Assembly (NCBI GenBank): GCA_024280065.1
Contig: JAJRQX010000011.1
Location: 1 to 15,290 of the forward strand
DNA: 15,290 nucleotides
Reading direction: 5' to 3'
Source of the DNA: Aquificota bacterium
Lineage (GTDB): Bacteria; Aquificota; Aquificia; Aquificales; Aquificaceae
Shown here one piece after another: positions 1-5,464 of the stretch. Every line of letters starts with the position of its first letter. Positions within the stretch are counted from its first letter, which is position 1. The notes below the pieces were generated by a model. That model saw only the letters and a list, made by a program, of their open reading frames with translations, was not told where the DNA came from and did no database searches. The position numbers and the translations under genes were made by a program.

Positions 1-621
1 GCTGAGGACCTGATCCTCTGGTCCTCGGAAGAGTTCTGCTACATAGACCTGCCGGACAGGCTATGCACGGGAAGTTCCATAATGCCCCAGAAGAAGAACC
101 CCGACGTCCTTGAGCTTATAAGGGGTAAGGCTGGGAGGCTATACGGCAACCTGATATCACTCCTCACGGTCCTCAAGGGTCTTCCTACCGCCTACAACAG
201 GGATCTCCAGGAGGACAAGGAACCCCTCTTTGACTCACTGAGGACCCTGAAAGGGTGTCTTATCGGTATGAAAAAGGTAATTGAAGGTATGGATGTAAAA
301 ACGGACAGGACAAGGAAAAACTCCGGAAACCTGACCCTGGCCACAGACCTTGCTAACTATCTCGTCCACAAAGGTGTTCCATTCAGGGAGGCCCACAGAA
401 CGGTGGGCAAGCTGGTGAACTATCTGCTAAAGAAAGGGAAGAGGATGGAGGACCTGACCCTTGAAGAGCTCAAAAGCTTCTCACCCCTCTTTGATGAGGA
501 GGCCCTTAAACTTCTCAGCCCGGAAGGGTCCGCGGACAGGAAGGTAACATACGGGGGCACCTCAAGGGAGGAAATTATGAGGATGCTTGCGGTGGCAAAG
601 AGGGAGGAGGGTTTAGAGTAA
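1..621 (+). CDS. argH: argininosuccinate lyase, C-terminal part (5' end outside window)
   Basis: The frame is open from base 1 and encodes about 206 residues, roughly the last 45% of a protein usually near 460 residues. It carries the fumarase/aspartase superfamily signature GSSIMPQKKNPD at residues 24-35 of the fragment, whose serine belongs to the flexible catalytic loop. The C-terminal helical domain follows, including NSGNLTLATDLANYLV and PFREAHRTVG, which are typical of ArgH. The enzyme splits argininosuccinate into arginine and fumarate in the cytosol, the last step of arginine synthesis. An internal ATG at 82 lies inside the signature and is not the real start. The stop (TAA 619-621) overlaps by 9 nt the stop of the leftward membrane gene, and no terminator hairpin is visible. 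Identity is seen in the sequence; the missing N-terminal half cannot be assessed. Confidence 0.95.
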   Translation, partial: AEDLILWSSEEFCYIDLPDRLCTGSSIMPQKKNPDVLELIRGKAGRLYGNLISLLTVLKGLPTAYNRDLQEDKEPLFDSLRTLKGCLIGMKKVIEGMDVKTDRTRKNSGNLTLATDLANYLVHKGVPFREAHRTVGKLVNYLLKKGKRMEDLTLEELKSFSPLFDEEALKLLSPEGSADRKVTYGGTSREEIMRMLAVAKREEGLE

Positions 622-999
622 AACTATCGCCTTTGCCCTGTGTTTTATAAGGGAGACGAGTATAACCAGGGATAGGTAAGTCATTGACACCTGTAACGCA
701 AGAAAGGATAGGATCTTAAGGTAGGCGAAATCCCCAGAGACGTATCTGATAAGCAGACCACTCAGGTTGTCCGTAAGGGCGGAAGTAAGTGTAAGACAGC
801 TCCAGAGGGCCTTTCTCTTCAGATTTGTGAAGAAGGTAAAGTGTATGAGGGCAAAGAGGTAAACCGCCATTGCAACCGTGTGGGGGCCGATCACCTCAAG
901 CAGCCCCTCCAAACTCTTTGGTCTCATGAATAGGGAAGGGTCACCGAGGTAATACCTCGCGATGCTATCAGGGGTAAACCCCAGCTTGGCTACGAATAA
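613..999 (-). CDS. second half of a duplicated four-helix membrane protein, apparently reached by a -1 frameshift
   Basis: This frame encodes 128 residues when read from the U8 run (codon UUA at 997-999) and has no convincing start of its own. The first ATG, at 927, would remove the conserved GFTPDSIARYYLGDP stretch. No ATG, GTG or TTG occurs in this frame between the run and that ATG, or for some distance upstream. The protein is hydrophobic, with about three membrane helices, and matches the C-terminal half of the preceding frame. Both have a pattern of SA, SG, LI, YLK, SF and Q at the same spacing (SALTDNLSG/YLKILSF here, SAVLEIASG/YLKIASF there). Joined to the upstream frame it gives about 315 residues with two four-helix units. 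I do not recognise the family. It may instead be a remnant of a broken gene or a base-calling artefact. Its 3' end overlaps argH by 9 nt. Confidence 0.6.
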   Translation of the reverse strand, partial: LFVAKLGFTPDSIARYYLGDPSLFMRPKSLEGLLEVIGPHTVAMAVYLFALIHFTFFTNLKRKALWSCLTLTSALTDNLSGLLIRYVSGDFAYLKILSFLALQVSMTYLSLVILVSLIKHRAKAIVLL

Positions 1000-1559
1000 A
1001 AAAAATTGACCACCACGAAGAGGATCGCCGTGCTTGTGAAAACGAAAACAAGAGTGTACAGGATGGCTCTCTCGGGGGGTTCTTCCTTCTCCTTAGACAG
1101 GTAGAGCTTCAGGGCGAAGGCTACCATAAGACCTGTCGCTATCTGAAAGGAGACGAAGGAGGCTATCTTAAGGTAGATGAAGATAGGTGATAAGAAGTAG
1201 ATCAGGAAACCGGAGGCTATCTCAAGGACCGCAGACAGGAACGCTGTCCCGATCAGGGCATACTTCACCGAGTCCCTCATGCACTTGTGGATGAATATGG
1301 ACGCGAGGACTATCAGGAAAACTATCAGGAGGAAGAAGTTTATGTGGACGTCTTCAAGGAGCTGGGACAAAGGTATCTTTTCAGGGAACTCCGGATCCGA
1401 GAAGAAGTAGGTAAACATCTTGCGGTAGGTGAGACCGTATCTTTCACCGTAAACGAACCAGGTTATAACCCAGTAGACGAAAGAGGATATAAGGAAAAGA
1501 ACGACGGTAAGGTAAAGGGGAGGGTTGTTCTTTATGTTGGACGATATGAAGAACCTCAT
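990..1559 (-). CDS. multispanning membrane protein of unknown family, first half of a split gene
   Basis: The 189 residues hold about five membrane helices (near 15-37, 73-91, 99-122, 128-152 and 164-187). Histidines at 72 and 91 bracket helix 2 and could be heme or metal ligands, though that is only inference. The frame ends in NFFYS directly after a run of eight U. A -1 shift there continues into the 613-999 frame, which repeats this half. Helix 5 corresponds to helix 1 of a second copy, so the stop falls just after the second unit begins. The ATG overlaps the stop of the upstream FMN-binding gene (ATGA at 1556-1559), indicating translational coupling and a shared job. The pairing suggests a membrane redox role, but no known family was recognised and no reaction is proposed. 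Confidence 0.8.
   Translation of the reverse strand: MRFFISSNIKNNPPLYLTVVLFLISSFVYWVITWFVYGERYGLTYRKMFTYFFSDPEFPEKIPLSQLLEDVHINFFLLIVFLIVLASIFIHKCMRDSVKYALIGTAFLSAVLEIASGFLIYFLSPIFIYLKIASFVSFQIATGLMVAFALKLYLSKEKEEPPERAILYTLVFVFTSTAILFVVVNFFYS
999..1005 (-). other. U_UUU_UUU slippery heptamer in a run of eight U
   Basis: The coding strand reads GTC AAT TTT TTT TAT TCG TAG. The heptamer is phased as X_XXY_YYZ in the upstream frame. Slipping back one base gives TTA TTC GTA GCC AAG, the frame of the 613-999 half. The upstream stop lies only two codons past the site. A GGGG-UUUA-CCCC hairpin (971-982) and an inverted repeat with 7-bp arms (945-959) lie downstream, the first starting 16 nt after the heptamer. 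RNA polymerase slippage adding one U would have the same effect. A single missing base in the assembly would look identical. Confidence 0.5.
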
Positions 1560-2092
1560 CTCTCACCTCCGAAGATCACCCTCCAGATCGCCAGTGCCCT
1601 TCTGGCCGCCTTCGTTATAGCCCTTGCGGTCAGGGTAGCTCCGGTCATGTTAGGTATGTCTCTGTTCACCCTGAGAGGATCCCTGTCTATGGTCTTACCC
1701 TTGAAGAGTTCCAGCCAGGACTCGTCCGCCATATACTCTAAAGGTTCGTTGAAGGAGAGGACCTCCACGGCGATGATCTTCCCTTCCGGGCTTATGACGA
1801 AAAGAACACTCTCTGGGTGGGTCCTCACCCTGTGGACATCTACATAACCGTAGGCCACCACCCTCTCTCCTTTCCTGACGAGGTATATAGATAACAATCG
1901 GGAATCAAGCCTTGACCTTGCAATCCTCTCTATGGCCCTCTTTTGATCCTTGGAGATGACTATGTTCTTTACGATGATCTTGGCTCCCGGAAACATCATG
2001 GAGAGGGATCTTTCGGGCGTGCTGAAATCCCTCTCGTAGGAGAAAGTGATAAGCCCGAGGAACAGGCTTATGACCGCGGCGAAGGTTCTCAT
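1556..2092 (-). CDS. exported FMN-binding domain protein (NqrC/RnfG-type flavinylation motif)
   Basis: From the ATG at 2090-2092 the product has 178 residues. Residues 1-18 (MRTFAAVISLFLGLITFS) form a short hydrophobic export or anchor segment. The body ends in an FMN_bind-type domain with NMTGATLTARAIT at 149-160. In NqrC and RnfG the last Thr of the [S/T]GAT motif takes FMN in a phosphoester bond from the ApbE transferase; here that would be Thr153. The predicted role is periplasmic one-electron transfer, with the membrane protein encoded next as likely partner (ATGA overlap). A TTG 13 codons upstream also opens the frame, but that stretch contains the apparent promoter (TTGAGA, 18 bp, TATAAT), so the ATG is preferred. 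No ApbE gene is in the window. The domain call is firm; partner and substrate are inferred. Confidence 0.8.
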   Translation of the reverse strand: MRTFAAVISLFLGLITFSYERDFSTPERSLSMMFPGAKIIVKNIVISKDQKRAIERIARSRLDSRLLSIYLVRKGERVVAYGYVDVHRVRTHPESVLFVISPEGKIIAVEVLSFNEPLEYMADESWLELFKGKTIDRDPLRVNRDIPNMTGATLTARAITKAARRALAIWRVIFGGER

Positions 2093-2101
2093 CCTGATAA
2101 T

Positions 2102-2131
2102 ATTATAATCAAAATTTACATTCAATCTCAA
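2102..2131 (-). promoter_or_regulatory. promoter of the FMN-binding protein operon
   Basis: TTGAGA (2126-2131) and a perfect TATAAT (2102-2107) are separated by 18 bp. The predicted start, about 7 nt past the -10, falls within a few bases of the ATG at 2092. The mRNA would therefore be leaderless or nearly so, and the only SD-like bases are an AGG touching the ATG. The -10 is strong and the -35 moderate. Confidence 0.6.
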
Positions 2132-2205
2132 TTTTATTTAACCCCCTTTGAAGGTATCAGCATATTAGAATTTACTTATGGAATGATGGGGTTCAAGGAG
2201 TGGGT

Positions 2206-2211
2206 TATAAT
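2206..2211 (+). promoter_or_regulatory. -10 box of the tRNA-Leu gene
   Basis: A perfect TATAAT ends 8 nt before the first base of the tRNA. Normal spacing puts the transcription start at A2219 or G2220, leaving 0-1 nt of 5' leader. No good -35 is visible at 16-18 bp upstream. The remaining divergent spacer (2132-2205) is AT-rich and holds no other feature I can support. Confidence 0.5.
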
Positions 2212-2219
2212 TTAACTTA

Positions 2220-2303
2220 GCCGGAGTGGCGGAACTGGCAGACGCGGGGGATTCAAAATCCTCTGCCCGCAAGGGCGTGCGGGTTCGACTCCCGCCTCCG
2301 GCA
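2220..2303 (+). tRNA. tRNA-Leu (anticodon CAA)
   Basis: The acceptor stem GCCGGAG (2220-2226) pairs perfectly with CTCCGGC (2296-2302), followed by discriminator A2303. The anticodon arm GGGGA-TTCAAAA-TCCTC gives anticodon CAA, reading UUG codons. A long variable arm (GCCC-GCAA-GGGC), typical of class II tRNA-Leu, and the T arm GCGGG-TTCGACT-CCCGC are present. The terminal CCA is not encoded. The Gfo/Idh gene starts 12 nt downstream, so the two are probably co-transcribed. Confidence 0.97.
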
Positions 2304-2315
2304 TAAAGGGTAGTT

Positions 2316-3104
2316 ATGCACGTTTTGTTGATAGGTCTCGGCAACATGGGTTCCAAGTATCTGAACAAGCTCAAGGAGTTCAACATAAAGCCCGTTCTCT
2401 GCGACATAGACCCCTCCAAAAACAGCCTGTGCGGTGAGTGTCCCTTTTACTGTCACTTCGGGGACGTCAAGGAGGAGGTGAGCAGGGTGATAGTTGCGGT
2501 GGACCCCCAGGACCACGTTGAGATAGCGTCAAAGTTCCTGAGCGAGGGGGTTCCTGTCCTCCTGGAAAAACCACCGGCTACCTCAAGCAGAGAGTTTGAG
2601 AGCATATACACGAGCCACCTCCTTGAGATCTCCGAGATAGAGGCCTATTCCTATCCTGTCAGGAACCTGCCCAGAGACCTCAAGGTTGAGGAGATAAGGA
2701 TAAAGAGACTGAACAGGGGCAGAGGTTACATAGACCCCTTCTGGGACCTCGCCTGGCACGACCTTTACCTCCTGCAAATCCTCTTCGGTAAGGTGGAGGT
2801 AAAGACTTTCAGGAAAGGAGATGTCTGGAAGATGGAAGGAGAAGCTGGGGGGATTCCCTTTACACTTAAGGTAGCATGGGAGTACAAGGGAGAGGCTGTC
2901 AGAAGATGGGACCTTAGTACGGACAGGGGTGAGGTGGTCCTGGACCTGCTAAAGGAAGAGCTTGTGCTGTTCGGCAGGAGGACAAGACGTCAGAGGGGTG
3001 ATAAACTGAAGGAGATGGTTGAAGACTTTCTGAAAGGTGTTAAGAGGGAAGGGTCAGCCCGGAGGGCTATGGAGAACCTCAGGATCCTTGAGAGTCTCGT
3101 TTGA
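2316..3104 (+). CDS. Gfo/Idh/MocA-family NAD(P)-dependent oxidoreductase with a cysteine cluster
   Basis: This 262-residue protein starts with a Rossmann fingerprint (LLIGLGNMGSKYL, residues 4-16) and an acidic residue ending strand 2 (CDIDP, 29-33). It has the family's EKP motif at 84-86, with the usual catalytic lysine, and a DLAWHD segment at 144-149 matching the family's active-site D/H region. It is shorter than the usual 330-370 residues, mainly in the C-terminal sheet domain. Cysteines at 29, 39, 42 and 46 form C-x9-C-x2-C-x3-C right after strand 2, a place where I know of no metal site in this family. The substrate cannot be told. The start has AAAGGG 5 nt upstream and lies 12 nt after tRNA-Leu. 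Its 3' end overlaps pdo by 26 nt in convergent orientation. Confidence 0.8.
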   Translation: MHVLLIGLGNMGSKYLNKLKEFNIKPVLCDIDPSKNSLCGECPFYCHFGDVKEEVSRVIVAVDPQDHVEIASKFLSEGVPVLLEKPPATSSREFESIYTSHLLEISEIEAYSYPVRNLPRDLKVEEIRIKRLNRGRGYIDPFWDLAWHDLYLLQILFGKVEVKTFRKGDVWKMEGEAGGIPFTLKVAWEYKGEAVRRWDLSTDRGEVVLDLLKEELVLFGRRTRRQRGDKLKEMVEDFLKGVKREGSARRAMENLRILESLV

Positions 3105-3756
3105 TCTTCTCGTAGGCCGCTACCACGTATCCGAGAAAAGCGTTCTCAGGCTGAGCTCCCACGAACTCAACGAGGCCGTCGTTTATCACTATCTTCGGAA
3201 CACCCACAACCTGGAACTTCTCGGCAAGGTCCGGGTTCTCCGATGCGTCTACCACCTCGGCGGTTATATAGTCGCTCGCTATTGCAAAGTTATAGGCCAT
3301 AACAGCGGCGGAGGGGCAGTATCCGCAGGATGTGGTCACGAACACCTTTATGTTTATTGGTCTGTCTATACTCTTCAAGGCCTCCAGAGTTTGGGGAGAT
3401 AGCTTGGGTTCCCTCTTGGACACCTGGAGTATCCCCTGTATCAGGGTGCTGAACTCGAGGCCGGCGGGCAGTCCTATATACCTTATGCCGTAATCCTTAT
3501 CCCCTTCTATGACTATAGTGGGGACCCTATCTACCTTGTACCTTTCAGCTATATCTCTGTCAAGGACAGGGGAATGGACCTCATACATTATCCTGCCGTC
3601 CCCCACAACACCTGAAAGTTCCCTTATAAGATCCTCAACCGTCTGACAGCTGTCGCACCCTATGGCCTGGGAGAAGATCCTGACGGTAACAGGCTCCTTA
3701 AACTCCTTCTCAAATATGCTCCTGATCTGATCCCTTACGTCAAGGCTCAGAAGCAT
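3079..3756 (-). CDS. pdo: protein disulfide oxidoreductase, two glutaredoxin-like domains
   Basis: This 225-residue protein is built of two thioredoxin-fold halves, as in the archaeal and Aquifex PDO family. Its redox motifs are CDSC at 34-37 and CGYC at 144-147. Each half has the cis-proline loop (VPT at 78-80, VPK at 186-188). The length fits the family. It has no signal peptide, so it should act in the cytosol, where PDOs of thermophiles make, reduce or shuffle protein disulfides, often recharged by a thioredoxin reductase (none in this window). The start is supported by a strong SD, AAGGAGG, about 8 nt before ATG 3754-3756. The spacer behind it holds a perfect inverted repeat and possible promoter. 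It follows nfi on the same strand after 52 nt. Confidence 0.93.
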   Translation of the reverse strand: MLLSLDVRDQIRSIFEKEFKEPVTVRIFSQAIGCDSCQTVEDLIRELSGVVGDGRIMYEVHSPVLDRDIAERYKVDRVPTIVIEGDKDYGIRYIGLPAGLEFSTLIQGILQVSKREPKLSPQTLEALKSIDRPINIKVFVTTSCGYCPSAAVMAYNFAIASDYITAEVVDASENPDLAEKFQVVGVPKIVINDGLVEFVGAQPENAFLGYVVAAYEKIKRDSQGS

Positions 3757-3768
3757 CTTCCACCCTCC

Positions 3769-3792
3769 TTAAGAATATTAATATATTCTTAA
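3769..3792. promoter_or_regulatory. perfect 10-bp inverted repeat upstream of pdo, candidate operator
   Basis: TTAAGAATAT and ATATTCTTAA flank TAAT. The site lies between the pdo SD and the end of nfi and overlaps the predicted -10. It is AT-only apart from one G-C pair per arm and has no U-run, so a dyad bound by a regulator is more likely than a terminator. No regulator gene is adjacent. Confidence 0.45.
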
Positions 3793-3807
3793 TTTGTTTT
3801 CTGTCAG
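3780..3807 (-). promoter_or_regulatory. possible pdo promoter
   Basis: CTGACA (3802-3807) and TATATT (3780-3785) stand 16 bp apart on the leftward strand, and the -10 lies within the inverted repeat at 3769-3792. It would allow pdo to be transcribed separately from the phoH-nfi operon. The elements are plausible but AT-rich surroundings make chance matches easy. Confidence 0.4.
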
Positions 3808-3808
3808 C

Positions 3809-4498
3809 TCAGAAGAGGGTGTTCCTCCTGACTTTCTGGAGCAGGTTGTGAGCTAAGCGTGTGGGTTCGGGAACCCTGTATCGGGAAGTTTTCAGAACCA
3901 GGTCTATTGCGGTCTTCAGACTTATCCTGTGGCCTGTGGATACGAAGATGGGAGCTGAACCTTCTTTGGTTCTGACAGCAGCACCTATTATCTGGTCTCT
4001 GTATTTCAGGTAGGAGTAGCTCCCCCTCTTCCTGTCGGGATCTTTGTAGTAGCCGAAGAGCTTCGTCTTTGCGACACCCACGCTCACCTCTCCGGTCTCC
4101 ACACCGAAGTGGGAGGCTATACCGCATCCCCTCGGGTGGGCTATACCCTGTCCGTCTATGAAGTAAACGTCCGGTTTTACCTCCGCCCGCTCGTAGAGTT
4201 TAAGCAGGAGGGGCATCTCCCTGAAGGCGAGGAAGGTGGGTATGTAGGGAAATGTTACCGTGTCCTCAACAACGAGGTTATAAACGGTCTTTAAGGTCTT
4301 CAGCTCTATCACAACGAGGCTCGCCCAGGCCCTGGTAGGGTTCTCGTCTATCTTCTCAAAAGTAAGGTCCATACCTCCGACCGTCTCCACCGAATCGAAG
4401 TCGTCCACCTTCACCACCCTCTTGGCACACTCTATCTGTATCCTCTTAAGGCCCTCTAAGGATATGTCCCCGGGGCCACCCTCCTGACCTCTCCCCAC
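3809..4498 (-). CDS. nfi: endonuclease V (deoxyinosine 3'-endonuclease)
   Basis: This 229-residue protein lines up along its length with Thermotoga maritima EndoV as I recall that sequence. It has GGMD at 41-44 (first catalytic Asp), the [11 protein letters not shown] wedge and strand-separation segment at 84-94, DGQGIAHPR at 115-123 (second catalytic Asp), GVAKTKLFG at 141-149, [13 protein letters not shown] at 178-190, and PTRLAH at 212-217 with the metal-site His. It cuts the second phosphodiester 3' of deaminated adenine, important where heat speeds deamination. The start is uncertain: the GTG at 4496-4498 overlaps the AMMECR1 gene by 43 nt with a weak SD, but no better start lies before the catalytic domain. 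It is the fourth gene of a leftward operon. Confidence 0.94.
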   Translation of the reverse strand: MGRGQEGGPGDISLEGLKRIQIECAKRVVKVDDFDSVETVGGMDLTFEKIDENPTRAWASLVVIELKTLKTVYNLVVEDTVTFPYIPTFLAFREMPLLLKLYERAEVKPDVYFIDGQGIAHPRGCGIASHFGVETGEVSVGVAKTKLFGYYKDPDRKRGSYSYLKYRDQIIGAAVRTKEGSAPIFVSTGHRISLKTAIDLVLKTSRYRVPEPTRLAHNLLQKVRRNTLF

Positions 4499-5058
4499 GG
4501 CTCTACCTCCTTGTAGACCTCTGTGATGAACCTGTAAATCTTAACATCCTCATCCCTCCAGCAGTCGGGACTTAGACCCGCTTTAAGACAGGTGTTCCTG
4601 AGAAACTCCTCCACACCCCAGCCCTGCTTGACCGGGACCTGGGGAAGGAGGAGACCTCTGGTTTGTCCTTTCTCTACAAGGAGGCCATCCCTCCCTATCC
4701 TGATAGTTTCAAAGAGCTTATCCTTTGGAACCTCTTGCGGGACTGAAAGGAGGGAAAGTTCCCAGACGGTCCTACCGAGGTCCTCCCTCCTGAGGGGTTC
4801 AAACCTTGGGTCCCTAAAGGCGGCACCTACGGAGGCCTCTATGACACCCCGCCAGAGTGGGTACAGAGGGTAGGGTATACCGATGCAACCTCTTAGCCTG
4901 CTCTCCGGATATGTCATCAGGGTAACGAACACACCCCTCTTTTGGGAAAACCTCTCTTTCAGATCTCCCTCCACCTGAAGGTCCTCTCCTTCAAGTACGC
5001 TCATTACGGACCGCCTACCGAGGGTTATCAGCTCCCTCGCCTCTTCTGAGCTCAGCAT
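4456..5058 (-). CDS. AMMECR1-domain protein
   Basis: From the ATG at 5056-5058 the product has 200 residues and covers a complete AMMECR1 domain. The hallmark LRGCIG is at 55-60, preceded by RGVFVTL and followed by [23 protein letters not shown] and LLLPQVP, all typical of this fold. An ATG 14 codons upstream would give a 214-residue form, but its extra MRRPESSS stretch is unlike the family, and the later ATG has GGAGG and AAGG before it. The biochemical activity of the family is not established. In other prokaryotes the domain often accompanies a MEMO-like protein and a radical SAM enzyme, and neither is here. It overlaps ybeY by 44 nt and nfi by 43 nt, so translation is likely coupled. Confidence 0.87.
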   Translation of the reverse strand: MLSSEEARELITLGRRSVMSVLEGEDLQVEGDLKERFSQKRGVFVTLMTYPESRLRGCIGIPYPLYPLWRGVIEASVGAAFRDPRFEPLRREDLGRTVWELSLLSVPQEVPKDKLFETIRIGRDGLLVEKGQTRGLLLPQVPVKQGWGVEEFLRNTCLKAGLSPDCWRDEDVKIYRFITEVYKEVEPWGEVRRVAPGTYP

Positions 5059-5464
5059 AGACCTTATCCTCCAGGCTGAAGAACTTTCTGGCCTCCTCAT
5101 CCCCGTTTTCGTGATCGTAGCCTATAAGGTGAAGTATCCCGTGGATCAGGAGCCTGTCCAGAACCTCATCAAGGGAAAGACCCGTGTCTTTCGCCTGTCT
5201 GAGGGCTGTGTCCACGGACACCACCACATCTCCCAGGATCAGGGTTCCGCCGACCTTCTCACCTATGGGGAAGGAAAGGACGTCTGTGGGCTCGTCCTTG
5301 CCCCTGTATCTCCTGTTCAGCTCCTTTATCTCCTCATCGTCCGTTATCAGGACGCTTATCTCAGCTCCGCTGATTCCCAGGATCCTCAGGATCCTGAAGA
5401 CCTTATCCTCTAACTTCCTCCTCCCTACTTTCCCCTTCCTTACCTTTATCAGCACCTCGTTCAT
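5015..5464 (-). CDS. ybeY: endoribonuclease / rRNA maturation factor YbeY
   Basis: The 149 residues contain the zinc motif H-x3-H-x5-H in HGILHLIGYDH (H108, H112, H118) and the conserved DVLSFP at 61-66 followed by GDVVVSVDTA, all diagnostic of YbeY (UPF0054). The enzyme is a single-strand RNase that helps mature the 16S rRNA 3' end and takes part in ribosome quality control. Length matches the family. The ATG at 5462-5464 lies inside the end of phoH (62-nt overlap). The phoH-ybeY pairing is widespread in bacteria, which supports both calls. The C-terminus ([10 protein letters not shown]) runs into the start of the AMMECR1 gene. Confidence 0.95.
   Translation of the reverse strand: MNEVLIKVRKGKVGRRKLEDKVFRILRILGISGAEISVLITDDEEIKELNRRYRGKDEPTDVLSFPIGEKVGGTLILGDVVVSVDTALRQAKDTGLSLDEVLDRLLIHGILHLIGYDHENGDEEARKFFSLEDKVYAELRRGEGADNPR

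Noticed and set aside
1287..1847. Rightward open frame of 186 codons
   Set aside because: It lies antisense across the membrane gene and the FMN-binding gene, both of which have clear domains and coupled starts. Its translation is low-complexity and resembles no family.
2093..2131. Longer FMN-binding protein starting at TTG 2131
   Set aside because: The 13 extra codons coincide with a strong promoter and would bury the signal peptide behind a polar stretch.
3037..3402. Rightward open frame of 121 codons
   Set aside because: Antisense to pdo, whose two redox motifs and strong SD are clear.
3769..3792. Intrinsic terminator after nfi
   Set aside because: The dyad is almost wholly A/T and is not followed by a U-run, so it would make a weak stem; an operator is more likely.
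5059..5100. 14-residue extension of the AMMECR1 protein
   Set aside because: The later ATG has SD-like GGAGG and AAGG and begins the domain properly; the extension would deepen the overlap with ybeY.
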